NCBI GenBank assembly: GCA_004195315.1
Contig: SDWL01000015.1
Coordinates: 1 to 16,012, forward strand
From: Lutibacter sp.
GTDB lineage: Bacteria > Bacteroidota > Bacteroidia > Flavobacteriales > Flavobacteriaceae
DNA length: 16,012 nt
Reading direction: 5' to 3'
Position numbers and translations under genes: made by a program. Of this stretch, positions 1 to 8,203 are shown piece after piece. Under the pieces are notes generated by a model. The model was not told where the DNA came from. It ran no database searches and saw only the letters and a list, made by a program, of their open reading frames with translations. Every line of letters starts with the position of its first letter. Within the stretch, counting starts at the first letter, position 1.

Positions 1-503
1 AAATTACTGAGTGGACTTTAAACGAACTTAAGAAATATAATGCAAAAGCTACTTTTTTTTGTATTGGGAAAAATGTAGAAAAACATCTTGAAATTTTTAA
101 AGAAATAATTAAAAACGGACATTCAATAGGCAACCATACAAACAATCATTTAAATGGTTATACCACAAATTTAGATACTTACTTAACTAATATTGAAGTT
201 GCAGAACAACAATTCAATAACTCAAAACTATTTAGACCGCCTTATGGCAAATTACGCTTTTCACAATCAAGAAAAATTAGAAAAAACGGTTATAAAATAA
301 TTATGTGGGATGTATTAAGTGCAGATTTTGATACTACAATTACAAAAGAAAAGTGTTTAGAAAATGTAATTAAACACACCGAAAATGGAAGTATTATTGT
401 TTTTCATGATAGTTTAAAGGCTAGTGAAAAATTAAAATTTGTATTGCCGCAAATATTAGTTTATTACAGTTCTAAAGGATATTCCTTCAATAAAATTACT
501 TGA
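1..503 (+). CDS. Polysaccharide deacetylase (NodB domain), 5'-truncated
   Basis: This is the 3' part of a carbohydrate esterase family 4 enzyme, which removes acetyl (or formyl) groups from polysaccharides such as peptidoglycan or chitin-like chains. The open frame runs from base 3 to the TGA at 501-503 (166 codons); the start and the first catalytic motif lie outside the window. Visible in fragment numbering: the zinc-binding HxxxH at 45-49 within HSIGNHTNNH, RPPYG at 78-82, a conserved Trp-Asp at 102-103, and the C-terminal FHDS at 135-138. These match NodB motifs 2 to 5 in order, so the catalytic core looks intact. It converges on the thioredoxin-like gene with only 4 bases between the stop codons and no obvious terminator there. 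The substrate cannot be told from this part, and the presence of a signal peptide is unknown. Confidence 0.9.
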   Translation, partial: ITEWTLNELKKYNAKATFFCIGKNVEKHLEIFKEIIKNGHSIGNHTNNHLNGYTTNLDTYLTNIEVAEQQFNNSKLFRPPYGKLRFSQSRKIRKNGYKIIMWDVLSADFDTTITKEKCLENVIKHTENGSIIVFHDSLKASEKLKFVLPQILVYYSSKGYSFNKIT

Positions 504-507
504 ATAA

Positions 508-804
508 TTAAACGTATTGTTCAACTAAGCTTATTAAAGTATTTGCATCTTGAGTTCCAGATTGACGCCATTTCATCTCCCCATCTTTATAAATTATAAA
601 AGTTGGATTTCCCTTAATTCTCAATGCATTAGCAAGTGTTTCATTTTTTTCAATGTCAATTTTAATTACCTTGGCTTTATCACCCAAAGCAGCTGCAACA
701 TTTCTTAAAACACTATGTAAATCATTAGAATCTTCGTCCCAATCAGTAAAAAAGTCAATTAATACAGGGATGTCTGAGCTAATTAATTCTCCAAATTTTG
801 TCAT
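508..804 (-). CDS. Thioredoxin-like protein lacking the CXXC motif
   Basis: A small thioredoxin-fold protein of 98 residues from the start chosen at 804, close to the length of classic thioredoxin. The fold is shown by IPVLIDFFTDW near the N-terminus, the KVIKIDIEKN strand, and GNPTF, which carries the cis-proline next to the active site. The WCGPC site is replaced: aligned with VLVDFWAEWCGPC, it reads VLIDFFTDWDEDS, so both cysteines are gone and a thiol-disulfide role is unlikely. An earlier in-frame ATG exists at 834 but adds ten residues outside the fold; MTKFGELI fits the family better. A TACATTTG -7-like box at 857-864 could start a short leader for it. It lies 85 bases downstream of the metallophosphoesterase on the same strand. 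Function unknown; a protein-binding or chaperone-like role is inference only. Confidence 0.85.
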   Translation of the reverse strand: MTKFGELISSDIPVLIDFFTDWDEDSNDLHSVLRNVAAALGDKAKVIKIDIEKNETLANALRIKGNPTFIIYKDGEMKWRQSGTQDANTLISLVEQYV

Positions 805-856
805 AATTTTAAAATATTTTCTAACAATAATCAAAAAATAAAACTTACTGCACTTA

Positions 857-864
857 CAAATGTA
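857..864 (-). promoter_or_regulatory. Candidate -7 promoter box for the thioredoxin-like gene
   Basis: Read on the minus strand, this is TACATTTG, an exact match to the Bacteroidota TAnnTTTG box and identical to the box before rplM. A TTG is not found at the expected -33 spacing, so the match rests on one element. A start point would fall near 849-851, about 46 bases before the ATG at 804. Confidence 0.35.
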
Positions 865-889
865 ACATTTTAATTTGAAAAAAAGTTAT

Positions 890-2098
890 CTACTTCTTTT
901 TCAAAGTAATCACCGTTATTTCAGGCCAAACACCAACTCTTCCAGGAAATGCTAAAAACCCGAATCCTCTATTCACATTTATATAACGTCCAAATTCTTT
1001 GTAAATACCTGCCCAATACTTATAAACATATTGAGCTGGGCTCCATTTAATACCTGGTACTTCAATACCAAACTGCATTCCGTGTGTGTGACCACTAAGT
1101 GTTAACTGATAGTTATCCTTATGGTTTTTAACTTCACTTTCCCAATGAGAAGGGTCATGACTTAATAATATTTTAAAATCTTCTTTCGTTATTTTCGAAG
1201 AAGCTAGCTTTAAATCTCCTGCTTTTTTAAAACGATTACCCCAATTTTCAACACCAACAATTGCTATTTTTTCGTTCTCCTTTTCTAAATAAATACTTTT
1301 ATTTAACAGTAAATCAAATCCTATTTTTGGATGAATATCTTTTATTTTTTGAAAATTTAAAGCTTTTTCTTCATCTGATTTCCAACGTGCATATTCTGCA
1401 TAATCATGATTTCCTAGAACTGAATATTTTCCATAATTAGCTTTTAAACTTTTAAACATAGAAATCCAAGGATCCATTTCTTCTGCTTTATTATTTACAA
1501 TATCTCCAGTAAATAAAATTACGTCAGACTTTTGTTCATTAATTAAATTTATACCGTGAGCAATTTTATTAACATTGTCAAAACTACCACTATGAATATC
1601 TGAAATATGTGTTAATTTAAATCCGTCAAAAGCAGTTGGTAAATCGTCAAAATATAAAGTATGTTGTATCACTTGAAAATTATACTTTCCTTGTACCATA
1701 CCATATAAAACTGAAGAAAAAGGAATAACAGCCAAACCTAATGCAACTTTACTTACAAACGTACGCCTTTCAGGAAAAAAAACTGCTGAAGGTGAGTTTG
1801 AAAAATAATTAAAAGTTGTTTTAAATATTCTAAAAATATCTTCGCCAAATAATATTAAAACCGAAATTATTTTGGGAGTAATTGTTAAAACTACCAACCC
1901 AAAAGCTAACATTACAGATTGAGATAACCCTCCTGAACTAAAAGTTGAAAGTTCATAAATTAAATTTAGTAAAACTGCAAATGAAAACAACCAGTAAAGT
2001 ACAAAAATAAATTTCTTTTTAGTCACAGTTTTTACACTTTGAAAAGCATAAAAATCTATCGCTAAAACTATTATTACAAATATTATCAATCTTGCCAT
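890..2098 (-). CDS. Membrane-anchored metallophosphoesterase (YkuE/YaeI-like)
   Basis: A 402-residue membrane-bound phosphoesterase of the calcineurin-like superfamily. The N-terminal part holds about four hydrophobic segments (roughly residues 4-20, 30-50, 60-86 and 116-133). The catalytic domain follows with all dinuclear metal motifs: DIH at 167-169, GD at 198-199, GNHD at 229-232, SHDP at 313-316 and GHTHG at 336-340. Relatives act on phosphodiesters; bacterial YkuE is reported to be cell-wall associated and E. coli YaeI (LpxT-adjacent family names vary) is also a phosphodiesterase-type enzyme, but the substrate cannot be predicted here. It is transcribed away from polA across a 205-base gap and precedes the thioredoxin-like gene on the same strand. 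A TAGTTTTG box (minus strand, 2103-2110) lies only 4 bases upstream of the start, which would imply a near-leaderless transcript if used. Confidence 0.88.
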   Translation of the reverse strand: MARLIIFVIIVLAIDFYAFQSVKTVTKKKFIFVLYWLFSFAVLLNLIYELSTFSSGGLSQSVMLAFGLVVLTITPKIISVLILFGEDIFRIFKTTFNYFSNSPSAVFFPERRTFVSKVALGLAVIPFSSVLYGMVQGKYNFQVIQHTLYFDDLPTAFDGFKLTHISDIHSGSFDNVNKIAHGINLINEQKSDVILFTGDIVNNKAEEMDPWISMFKSLKANYGKYSVLGNHDYAEYARWKSDEEKALNFQKIKDIHPKIGFDLLLNKSIYLEKENEKIAIVGVENWGNRFKKAGDLKLASSKITKEDFKILLSHDPSHWESEVKNHKDNYQLTLSGHTHGMQFGIEVPGIKWSPAQYVYKYWAGIYKEFGRYINVNRGFGFLAFPGRVGVWPEITVITLKKK

Positions 2099-2303
2099 AT
2101 AACAAAACTAAATCTATTTTATGACTTGTAATACTTTGTATATTAATCTTAAGATGTATTTAACAGTATTAACCTTTTTCTAATAAATATTTTTAGTGAA
2201 AATACATGAGTAACCAAAAAACTGATATTTAAGGTAATTTATAAAATGTTAAATTGATTTTACTACTTTTACCCAAATCAAAATTTTAATAAAAACAGAA
2301 TCA

Positions 2304-5138
2304 ATGTCAACACAAAAACGCCTTTTTCTTTTAGATGCTTACGCTTTAATTTTTCGCGGATATTATGCACTTATAAAAAATCCAAGAATAAATTCAAAAG
2401 GGATGGATACTTCTGCTATTTTAGGATTCACAAATTCTTTATTGGATGTTATTAAAAGAGAAAAGCCCGATCATTTAGCTGTTGCTTTTGATAAAGGAGG
2501 TTCTCATATACGAAATGAAGCTTTCCCAGAATATAAGAAAAACCGACAAGAAACACCTGAAGCTATTAGAATTGCAGTTCCTTATATTCATAAAATATTG
2601 GAAGCCATGCATATTCCAATTATTGAAAAAGAAGGATTTGAAGCCGATGATTTAATTGGAACACTTTCTAAACAAGCTGAAAAAGAAGGATTTAAAACAT
2701 TTATGGTAACCCCTGATAAAGATTTTGCGCAACTTGTTTCAGAAAATATTTTTATGTATAAACCTTCTCGAATGGGAAATGGAATTGAAATTTGGGGAAT
2801 TCCAGAAGTACAAGCAAAATTTGAAATTGAACGCCCTGAACAAGTGATTGATTATTTAGGTATGATGGGTGATGCCGTAGATAATATACCCGGATTACCC
2901 GGTGTTGGTGACAAAACGGCTAAAAAGTTTTTAAAAGAATATGGAAGTATGGAAAATTTATTAGCCCATACGCATGAATTAAAAGGTAAAATGAAAGAGA
3001 ATATTGAAGCAAATAAAGAATTGGGTTTGCTATCAAAACAATTGGCTACTATTATATTAGATTGCCCTGTGAAATTTCACGAAAAAGATTATGAATTAAA
3101 CCACCCTAATTTAGAAAAAACAAATGAAATATTTAAAGAATTAGAATTTAGGAGAATTGCTGAAAGTCTTCCTAATATATTTAAATCACATCCTGAAGTT
3201 AATGCAATTCCTAAAAAAGAAGAAGCTGGTGCTACTGTAAAAGTTCAAACTTCAGCAAACCAACAATTCGATTTATTTTCAACACATACAGAAAACACAT
3301 CAGAAGAAATTATTGATACAGGTTATAAAACCACAAAAAATACCAACCATGTATATCAATACATAAACACGCCACTTTCACGAAAATTATTTATTAAAAA
3401 ATTATTAGAGCAAAAATCAGTTAGCTTTCATATTGAAACCATAGGAACAAACTCTTTTGAAGCTGATATTATTGGGGTTTCATTTTCCTACGAAAAAGAA
3501 AAAGGATATTTTGTTTCACTTTTTGAAGATATTACCAAAACAAAAAAAAATTTAGAAGAATTCCGTCCCTTTTTTGAAAATGAAGCTATTGAAAAAGTTA
3601 ACCACGATATTAAACACACTATTAAAATACTAAATAATTATTCCATTAAAGTTAAAGGCATTTTATTTGATACCATGTTAGCGCATTATTTACTAAATCC
3701 AGATATGCGTCACAATTTAAGTATACTTGCTGAAACTTATTTAAATTACCAAACCGCAAGTCTAGAATCTATTATTGGGAAAAATGGCAAAAATCAACTT
3801 TTACTGCGTGATATAGATCTCAAAAAACAAGCAGATTATGCTGTTGAAATTGCTGATGTAACTTTACAAGTAAAAGAAATTTTTGAAAAGGATTTAGAAA
3901 AATATAATCTCACAAAACTGTATACTGAAATTGAAATACCTTTGCTTCGGGTTTTAGCTTCTATGGAGTTAGAAGGAATTAAAATGGATGCTAAATTTTT
4001 AAATTCATTGTCAGAAAAATTAGTTGAAGATATTCAAAAACTAGAAGATACAATTTATAAAGAAGCTGCTGTTGAATTTAATTTAGCTTCTCCAAAACAG
4101 TTAGGTGATGTTTTATTTGAGCATTTAAAACTTGTTGCCAAGCCTAAAAAAACGAAGACTGGACAGTATGCAACTGGCGAAGAAATTTTATCGAAATTAG
4201 CCGATGAACATCAAATAGTACGTGAAATTATTGAATGGCGTGGATTGGTGAAATTAAAAAATACGTATATTGATGCTTTACCTAATGAAATAAACAAAAT
4301 CACAGGACGTATTCACACAACTTACAGTCAGGCAGTTGCTTCAACAGGCAGATTGAGTTCAAACAATCCAAACCTTCAAAACATCCCAATTAGAACAGAA
4401 CGTGGACGGCAAGTTAGAAAAGCATTTGTACCTAGAAATGAAAATTACACATTAGTTGCTTCCGATTATTCTCAAATTGAACTTCGTATTATTGCTGCAT
4501 TGAGTAATGATGAAAGTATGATAGAATCTTTTAATAGAGGAGAAGATATTCACGCTGCAACAGCTGCAAAGGTTTTTAATGTTCCTTTAAATGAAGTAAC
4601 TAGAGAACAACGTGGCGATGCAAAAGCAGTAAATTTTGGAATCATTTACGGTCAAGGTGCATTTACTTTAGCGCAACAATTAAACAAATCCAGAGCTGAA
4701 GCAAAGGATTTAATTGATAATTACTATAACTCATTTCCTAAATTAAAACAATATATTGCAAATCAGGTCGATTTAGCACGTGATAATGGTTATGTTGAAA
4801 CCATTTTAGGAAGACGTCGTTATTTAAAAAATATCAATTCACAAAATGCTATTGTTCGTGCAGGTGACGAAAGAAATGCAGTAAACGCACCAGTACAAGG
4901 AAGCGCCGCCGATATTATTAAAATTGCAATGATAAAAATTGATGCATTATTAAAAGAAGGCAATTACAAATCAAAAATGTTATTACAAGTTCATGATGAA
5001 TTGGTTTTTGATATGTTTAATGATGAGTTAAGCACTTTAAAACCTCTTATCAAACAAGAAATGGAACATGCTTTTAAATTTTCTATTCCTTTAACGGTAG
5101 ATTTAGGAGAAGGACAAAACTGGTTAGAAGCACATTAA
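2304..5138 (+). CDS. polA: DNA polymerase I
   Basis: Full-length family A DNA polymerase (944 residues), used for Okazaki-fragment processing and repair synthesis. Domains in order: 5' nuclease (about 1-290) with acidic metal sites including D11, D63, EADD 113-116, D138/D140 and D190/D193 plus a helix-hairpin-helix at GLPGVGDKTA; a 3'-5' exonuclease-like domain (about 350-530); and the polymerase domain (about 540-944) with motif A DYSQIELR 721-728, motif B K774/F778/Y782, and motif C VHDE 896-899. The nuclease and polymerase sites look intact. The exonuclease site does not: by alignment with E. coli Pol I, D355, D424 and D501 correspond to H376, T439 and I516, leaving only E378 (E357). Proofreading is therefore probably lost. 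The ATG at 2304 follows an A-rich stretch; the sulfatase-like gene begins 9 bases after the stop, suggesting cotranscription. Confidence 0.98.
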   Translation: MSTQKRLFLLDAYALIFRGYYALIKNPRINSKGMDTSAILGFTNSLLDVIKREKPDHLAVAFDKGGSHIRNEAFPEYKKNRQETPEAIRIAVPYIHKILEAMHIPIIEKEGFEADDLIGTLSKQAEKEGFKTFMVTPDKDFAQLVSENIFMYKPSRMGNGIEIWGIPEVQAKFEIERPEQVIDYLGMMGDAVDNIPGLPGVGDKTAKKFLKEYGSMENLLAHTHELKGKMKENIEANKELGLLSKQLATIILDCPVKFHEKDYELNHPNLEKTNEIFKELEFRRIAESLPNIFKSHPEVNAIPKKEEAGATVKVQTSANQQFDLFSTHTENTSEEIIDTGYKTTKNTNHVYQYINTPLSRKLFIKKLLEQKSVSFHIETIGTNSFEADIIGVSFSYEKEKGYFVSLFEDITKTKKNLEEFRPFFENEAIEKVNHDIKHTIKILNNYSIKVKGILFDTMLAHYLLNPDMRHNLSILAETYLNYQTASLESIIGKNGKNQLLLRDIDLKKQADYAVEIADVTLQVKEIFEKDLEKYNLTKLYTEIEIPLLRVLASMELEGIKMDAKFLNSLSEKLVEDIQKLEDTIYKEAAVEFNLASPKQLGDVLFEHLKLVAKPKKTKTGQYATGEEILSKLADEHQIVREIIEWRGLVKLKNTYIDALPNEINKITGRIHTTYSQAVASTGRLSSNNPNLQNIPIRTERGRQVRKAFVPRNENYTLVASDYSQIELRIIAALSNDESMIESFNRGEDIHAATAAKVFNVPLNEVTREQRGDAKAVNFGIIYGQGAFTLAQQLNKSRAEAKDLIDNYYNSFPKLKQYIANQVDLARDNGYVETILGRRRYLKNINSQNAIVRAGDERNAVNAPVQGSAADIIKIAMIKIDALLKEGNYKSKMLLQVHDELVFDMFNDELSTLKPLIKQEMEHAFKFSIPLTVDLGEGQNWLEAH

Positions 5139-5147
5139 AAAAAATTC

Positions 5148-7112
5148 ATGTTAAAATTATTATTCCCCAAACGTTTTTCATTAGTAAAAACTTTAGCTAC
5201 AACATTTTTAGTGTTTGCTTTTATTATTAGACTTACACTTTATTTTTGGTCTTTTAGTGAGATTGATTTTTCTTTCTTGAATTTCATCAAAATTTTTGGA
5301 ATAGGCTTTTTATTTGATCTAGGTTGTCTTTCTTACATTTTAACATTTTATTCTATCTATTTACTACTACTCCCAACTAAATTTTATGGAAGTGTTCTTG
5401 ATAAAATTCTCACAAATATCTCGTATGCTTTAGTGCTATTTTTTATGATATTTTCTTTTTTAGCTGAACTTACTTTTTGGGGAGAATATCAAAAACGCTT
5501 TAATTTTATTGCTGTAGATTATTTGTTATACACCTACGAAGTTTTTCAAAACATTAATCAATCGTATCCTTTACCGCTTATTGTTGGAGTTTTAATTATT
5601 GTTACTTTTTTCTCCATTAAAATAGCCAAAAACAAAAATGCGTTTAATTATACTTTTAATAATACCAACTCTTTTACAACAAAAATAATTCCTACATTCT
5701 TTTGGATGTTAATTCTAGGTAGTTTTCATTTAAACGTTAAAAATAGTCAGGCAGAGAAATTTATAAATCAATATGAAAATGAAATAACAAAATCTGGCAT
5801 CTATTCTTTTTTTGCAGCTTATAATAATAATGAGTTAAATTATAATGATTTCTACCAAACTAAACCTTTAGATACGGTTTATAAAAGCATTAGAAAATTA
5901 GTTTTAGCAGAAAATGATAGCTTAATTAGTAATTCGAAAAGTATTAAAAGAACTATCTTAAATGAAGGAGAAGAGCAAACACCAAATGTGATTTTTATAG
6001 GCCTAGAGAGCGTAAGCGCACAATTTATGCAACGGTTTGGAAATGAGAAGAACATAATTCCAACTATAGATTCACTTGCTAAAGAATCCATCTTCTTTAC
6101 AAATATGCAAGCTACTGGTACAAGAACTATTAGAGGAATGGAAGCAATTTCTCTTTGCATTCCGCCAACTCCGGGCAGAAGCATTGTAAAGCGTAAAAAC
6201 AACAACAATTTATTTACCATTGGAGAAGTTTTTAAACAAAAAGGATATACTCGAACATTTTTTTATGGAGGTGATGGCCATTTTGACAATATGAATGTTT
6301 TCTTTGCTAATAATGGGTTTTCTATTGTTGATAGAAAAAAGAAGCATCGTTTTAGTGAAGAATTTCCTACTAAAAGAACTCAAATTACTGATGATGAAGT
6401 TACTTTTGAGAATGCCTGGGGCATTTGTGATGGAGACTTATATGATAAGGTTTTAATTGAAGTTGATAAACAACATAAACTTCAAAAACCCTTTTTTAAT
6501 TTTATAATGACAAGCACTAATCACAAACCCTACACCTACCCAGATGGCGTTATTGACATTCCTTCAGGAAAAAATAGAGATGGTGCTTTAAAATATACTG
6601 ATTGGGCTTTCAATAAATTTTTAAAAGAAGCTAAAAAGAAACCTTGGTTTAAAAATACTGTATTTGTAATAGTATCAGACCATTGCGCTTATAGTGCTGG
6701 CAGATCAGAAATTAATGTAAAGAGTTACCATATTCCTGCATTTATTTACAATCTGCAGAACATACTTCCTAAAGAAGTTCACAAATTAAGTTCACAAATT
6801 GATGTTTTCCCTTCTCTCTTTGGCTATTTAAATTGGACATATGAATCAAATCTTTTTGGCAAAGACATTACTAAAATGAAACCTAAAGATGAAAGAGCTT
6901 TCATAGCAAATCATAGAAAATTAGGACTTTTAAAAGCTAATAAACTTCTAATTTTAAACAATCATAAAAATCATACTTTTTACAAATGGAATTCACCAAC
7001 TAATGAATTGAAATTCCAAAAAACTGATTCAATATTTTTAAAAGAAACAATTTCATATTATCAAACTGCTTTCGATTTACTTAAAAGAGATGCATTAAAG
7101 CTAGGACAATAA
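5148..7112 (+). CDS. LTA synthase-like membrane sulfatase/phosphotransferase
   Basis: A 654-residue membrane enzyme of the alkaline-phosphatase superfamily, LtaS/phosphoglycerol-transferase branch. About five hydrophobic segments lie in the first 200 residues (roughly 13-35, 44-75, 93-110, 142-158, 180-196), followed by the catalytic domain, presumably periplasmic. Metal-ligand candidates are E287 in GLESVS, H459 in TSTNHKPY and the SDH triad at 510-512. The likely nucleophile is a threonine in GTRTIRG (T325 or T327; T327 favoured), followed by PPTPG, typical of the family in Bacteroidota. These organisms lack Gram-positive lipoteichoic acid, so transfer of a phosphoglycerol, phosphoethanolamine or similar headgroup to a lipid or glycan is more plausible, but that is inference. 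The gene starts 9 bases after polA and is probably translated from the same message. The gap to rplM contains no strong terminator. Confidence 0.85.
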   Translation: MLKLLFPKRFSLVKTLATTFLVFAFIIRLTLYFWSFSEIDFSFLNFIKIFGIGFLFDLGCLSYILTFYSIYLLLLPTKFYGSVLDKILTNISYALVLFFMIFSFLAELTFWGEYQKRFNFIAVDYLLYTYEVFQNINQSYPLPLIVGVLIIVTFFSIKIAKNKNAFNYTFNNTNSFTTKIIPTFFWMLILGSFHLNVKNSQAEKFINQYENEITKSGIYSFFAAYNNNELNYNDFYQTKPLDTVYKSIRKLVLAENDSLISNSKSIKRTILNEGEEQTPNVIFIGLESVSAQFMQRFGNEKNIIPTIDSLAKESIFFTNMQATGTRTIRGMEAISLCIPPTPGRSIVKRKNNNNLFTIGEVFKQKGYTRTFFYGGDGHFDNMNVFFANNGFSIVDRKKKHRFSEEFPTKRTQITDDEVTFENAWGICDGDLYDKVLIEVDKQHKLQKPFFNFIMTSTNHKPYTYPDGVIDIPSGKNRDGALKYTDWAFNKFLKEAKKKPWFKNTVFVIVSDHCAYSAGRSEINVKSYHIPAFIYNLQNILPKEVHKLSSQIDVFPSLFGYLNWTYESNLFGKDITKMKPKDERAFIANHRKLGLLKANKLLILNNHKNHTFYKWNSPTNELKFQKTDSIFLKETISYYQTAFDLLKRDALKLGQ

Positions 7113-7208
7113 CTATTTTTTTATACTATTTACTTTAGCTTTGTGTAAACTGCTAAACCCTTAAAAATCAAACCTGAAATCCCGTTAAAATTATACCTAA
7201 CTTACTAT

Positions 7209-7238
7209 TTGTTATATAAATATTAAATTGTACATTTG
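7209..7238 (+). promoter_or_regulatory. Promoter of the rplM-rpsI(-rpsB-tsf) cluster
   Basis: TTG at 7209-7211, a 19-base spacer and TACATTTG at 7231-7238 match the Bacteroidota primary sigma consensus (TTG, 19-21 bases, TAnnTTTG) in sequence and spacing. Transcription would start near 7244-7246, giving a leader of about 50 bases before the GTG start of rplM. It is the best promoter match in the window. Confidence 0.75.
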
Positions 7239-7241
7239 CAC

Positions 7242-7255
7242 TCCCTTTTTAGGGA
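7242..7255 (+). other. Small hairpin at the start of the rplM leader
   Basis: TCCCT (7242-7246) and AGGGA (7251-7255) can pair as a 5-bp stem around a TTTT loop, right at the predicted transcript start. It could stabilise the 5' end or take part in control by L13, but only the dyad is seen. Confidence 0.35.
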
Positions 7256-7294
7256 CAAAAAAATAAATGTTTAACTATAACAAAGAATTTAATT

Positions 7295-7750
7295 GTGAAT
7301 ACATTAAGTTACAAAACAGTATCAGCTAACAAAAATACCGTTACTAAAGAGTGGGTATTAGTTGATGCAGACGGCCAAACGTTGGGTCGTCTAGCTTCTA
7401 AAATAGCGATGCTAATTAGAGGTAAGTACAAACCAAATTACACTCCTCACGTAGATTGTGGAGACAATGTAGTGGTTATCAACGCAGAGAAAATTACATT
7501 ATCTGGAAAGAAATGGACTGACAAATCTTACATTCGTCACACAGGTTATCCAGGAGGACAAAGATCATTAACTGCAACAGAAATGTTTGAAAAAAACCCA
7601 ACACGTCTTGTTGAAAAAGCAGTAAAAGGGATGTTACCTAAAAACAAATTAGGTAGTGCTTTGTACAGAAATTTGTATGTGTACGCAGGTACAGAACATC
7701 AACAAACTGCACAAACACCTAAAGTTATTAACCTTAACGATCTTAAATAA
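7295..7750 (+). CDS. rplM: 50S ribosomal protein L13
   Basis: Large-subunit protein L13, an early assembly protein that binds 23S rRNA. The 151-residue product matches the family along its length: LVDADGQTLGRLAS near residues 22-35, RGKYKPNYTPHVDCGD, the YIRHTGYPGG segment and AVKGMLPKNKLG before the C-terminal tail. The start is a GTG at 7295; no in-frame ATG lies upstream before the frame loses sense, and MNTLSYKTVSANK is the expected flavobacterial N-terminus. A competing ATG at 7267 is out of frame. It is the first gene of the translation cluster, 57 bases after the promoter's -7 box. Its TAA shares its last A with the ATG of rpsI (TAATG), a layout that favours translational coupling and equal output of L13 and S9. 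Confidence 0.98.
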   Translation: MNTLSYKTVSANKNTVTKEWVLVDADGQTLGRLASKIAMLIRGKYKPNYTPHVDCGDNVVVINAEKITLSGKKWTDKSYIRHTGYPGGQRSLTATEMFEKNPTRLVEKAVKGMLPKNKLGSALYRNLYVYAGTEHQQTAQTPKVINLNDLK

Positions 7751-8136
7751 TGGATACTATACACAAAATAGGTAGAAGAAAAACAGCTGTTGCTCGTATT
7801 TATGTTTCTGAAGGGAAGGGAAACATTACAGTTAATAAAAAAGATTTCAAAAACTACTTTACTACACCTCACTTACAATATAAAGTGACGCAAGCTTTAA
7901 ATTTAACTGACAATGCAGAAGCATTTGATATTAAAGTTAATGTTTTTGGTGGTGGAATTACTGGTCAGGCAGAAGCAATTCGTTTGGCAATTTCAAGAGT
8001 ACTAGTTGAGTTAGATTCTGAAAACAGAGTAATTCTTAAACCACACGGATTACTTACTAGAGATCCAAGAATGGTTGAACGTAAAAAATTCGGTCAAAAG
8101 AAAGCAAGAAAAAAATTCCAATTCTCAAAACGTTAA
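7750..8136 (+). CDS. rpsI: 30S ribosomal protein S9
   Basis: Small-subunit protein S9, whose C-terminal tail reaches the P-site tRNA. The 128-residue product is full length: GRRKTAVARIYV near the start, VFGGGITGQAEAIRLAISRVL in the middle, RDPRMVERKKFGQKKARKKFQFSKR at the end, with the invariant terminal SKR. The start codon overlaps the rplM stop by one base. No U-tract terminator follows; the next 173 bases hold three dyads and lead to rpsB, so part of the transcript may continue into rpsB-tsf. Confidence 0.98.
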   Translation: MDTIHKIGRRKTAVARIYVSEGKGNITVNKKDFKNYFTTPHLQYKVTQALNLTDNAEAFDIKVNVFGGGITGQAEAIRLAISRVLVELDSENRVILKPHGLLTRDPRMVERKKFGQKKARKKFQFSKR

Positions 8137-8155
8137 TCGATTTTTTGAATTGTTT

Positions 8156-8172
8156 CACCAATTTACTTGGTG
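8156..8172 (+). other. Hairpin downstream of rpsI
   Basis: CACCAA (8156-8161) and TTGGTG (8167-8172) form a 6-bp perfect stem with a 5-base loop, 19 bases after the rpsI stop. No T-run follows, so it is not a standard intrinsic terminator; it may protect the 3' end of the rplM-rpsI message or be part of the rpsB leader. Confidence 0.35.
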
Positions 8173-8203
8173 GTTCATTGAAATTAAAATTAAAACAAAG
8201 TTG

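Noticed and set aside
508..834. Longer thioredoxin-like product starting at 834
   Set aside because: The added ten residues (MIIVRKYFKI) lie outside the fold and the inner ATG gives the family's usual N-terminus; the longer start is not excluded.
2264..2271. TACTTTTA as a polA -7 box
   Set aside because: Last base departs from TAnnTTTG and no TTG stands at the right distance; not distinguishable from AT-rich background.
5879..6220. 113-codon open frame on the minus strand
   Set aside because: Lies wholly inside the sulfatase-like gene in antisense and has no recognisable motif; a shadow frame.
7134..7157. TTTAGC/GCTAAA dyad after the sulfatase-like gene as a terminator
   Set aside because: Six AT-rich pairs with a 12-base loop and no T-run downstream; too weak to call.
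7267..7329. A 20-codon upstream ORF overlapping the rplM start out of frame (ATG at 7267)
   Set aside because: No family resemblance and short enough to arise by chance; rplM at the GTG 7295 is the clear product. Leader peptide control is possible but unsupported.
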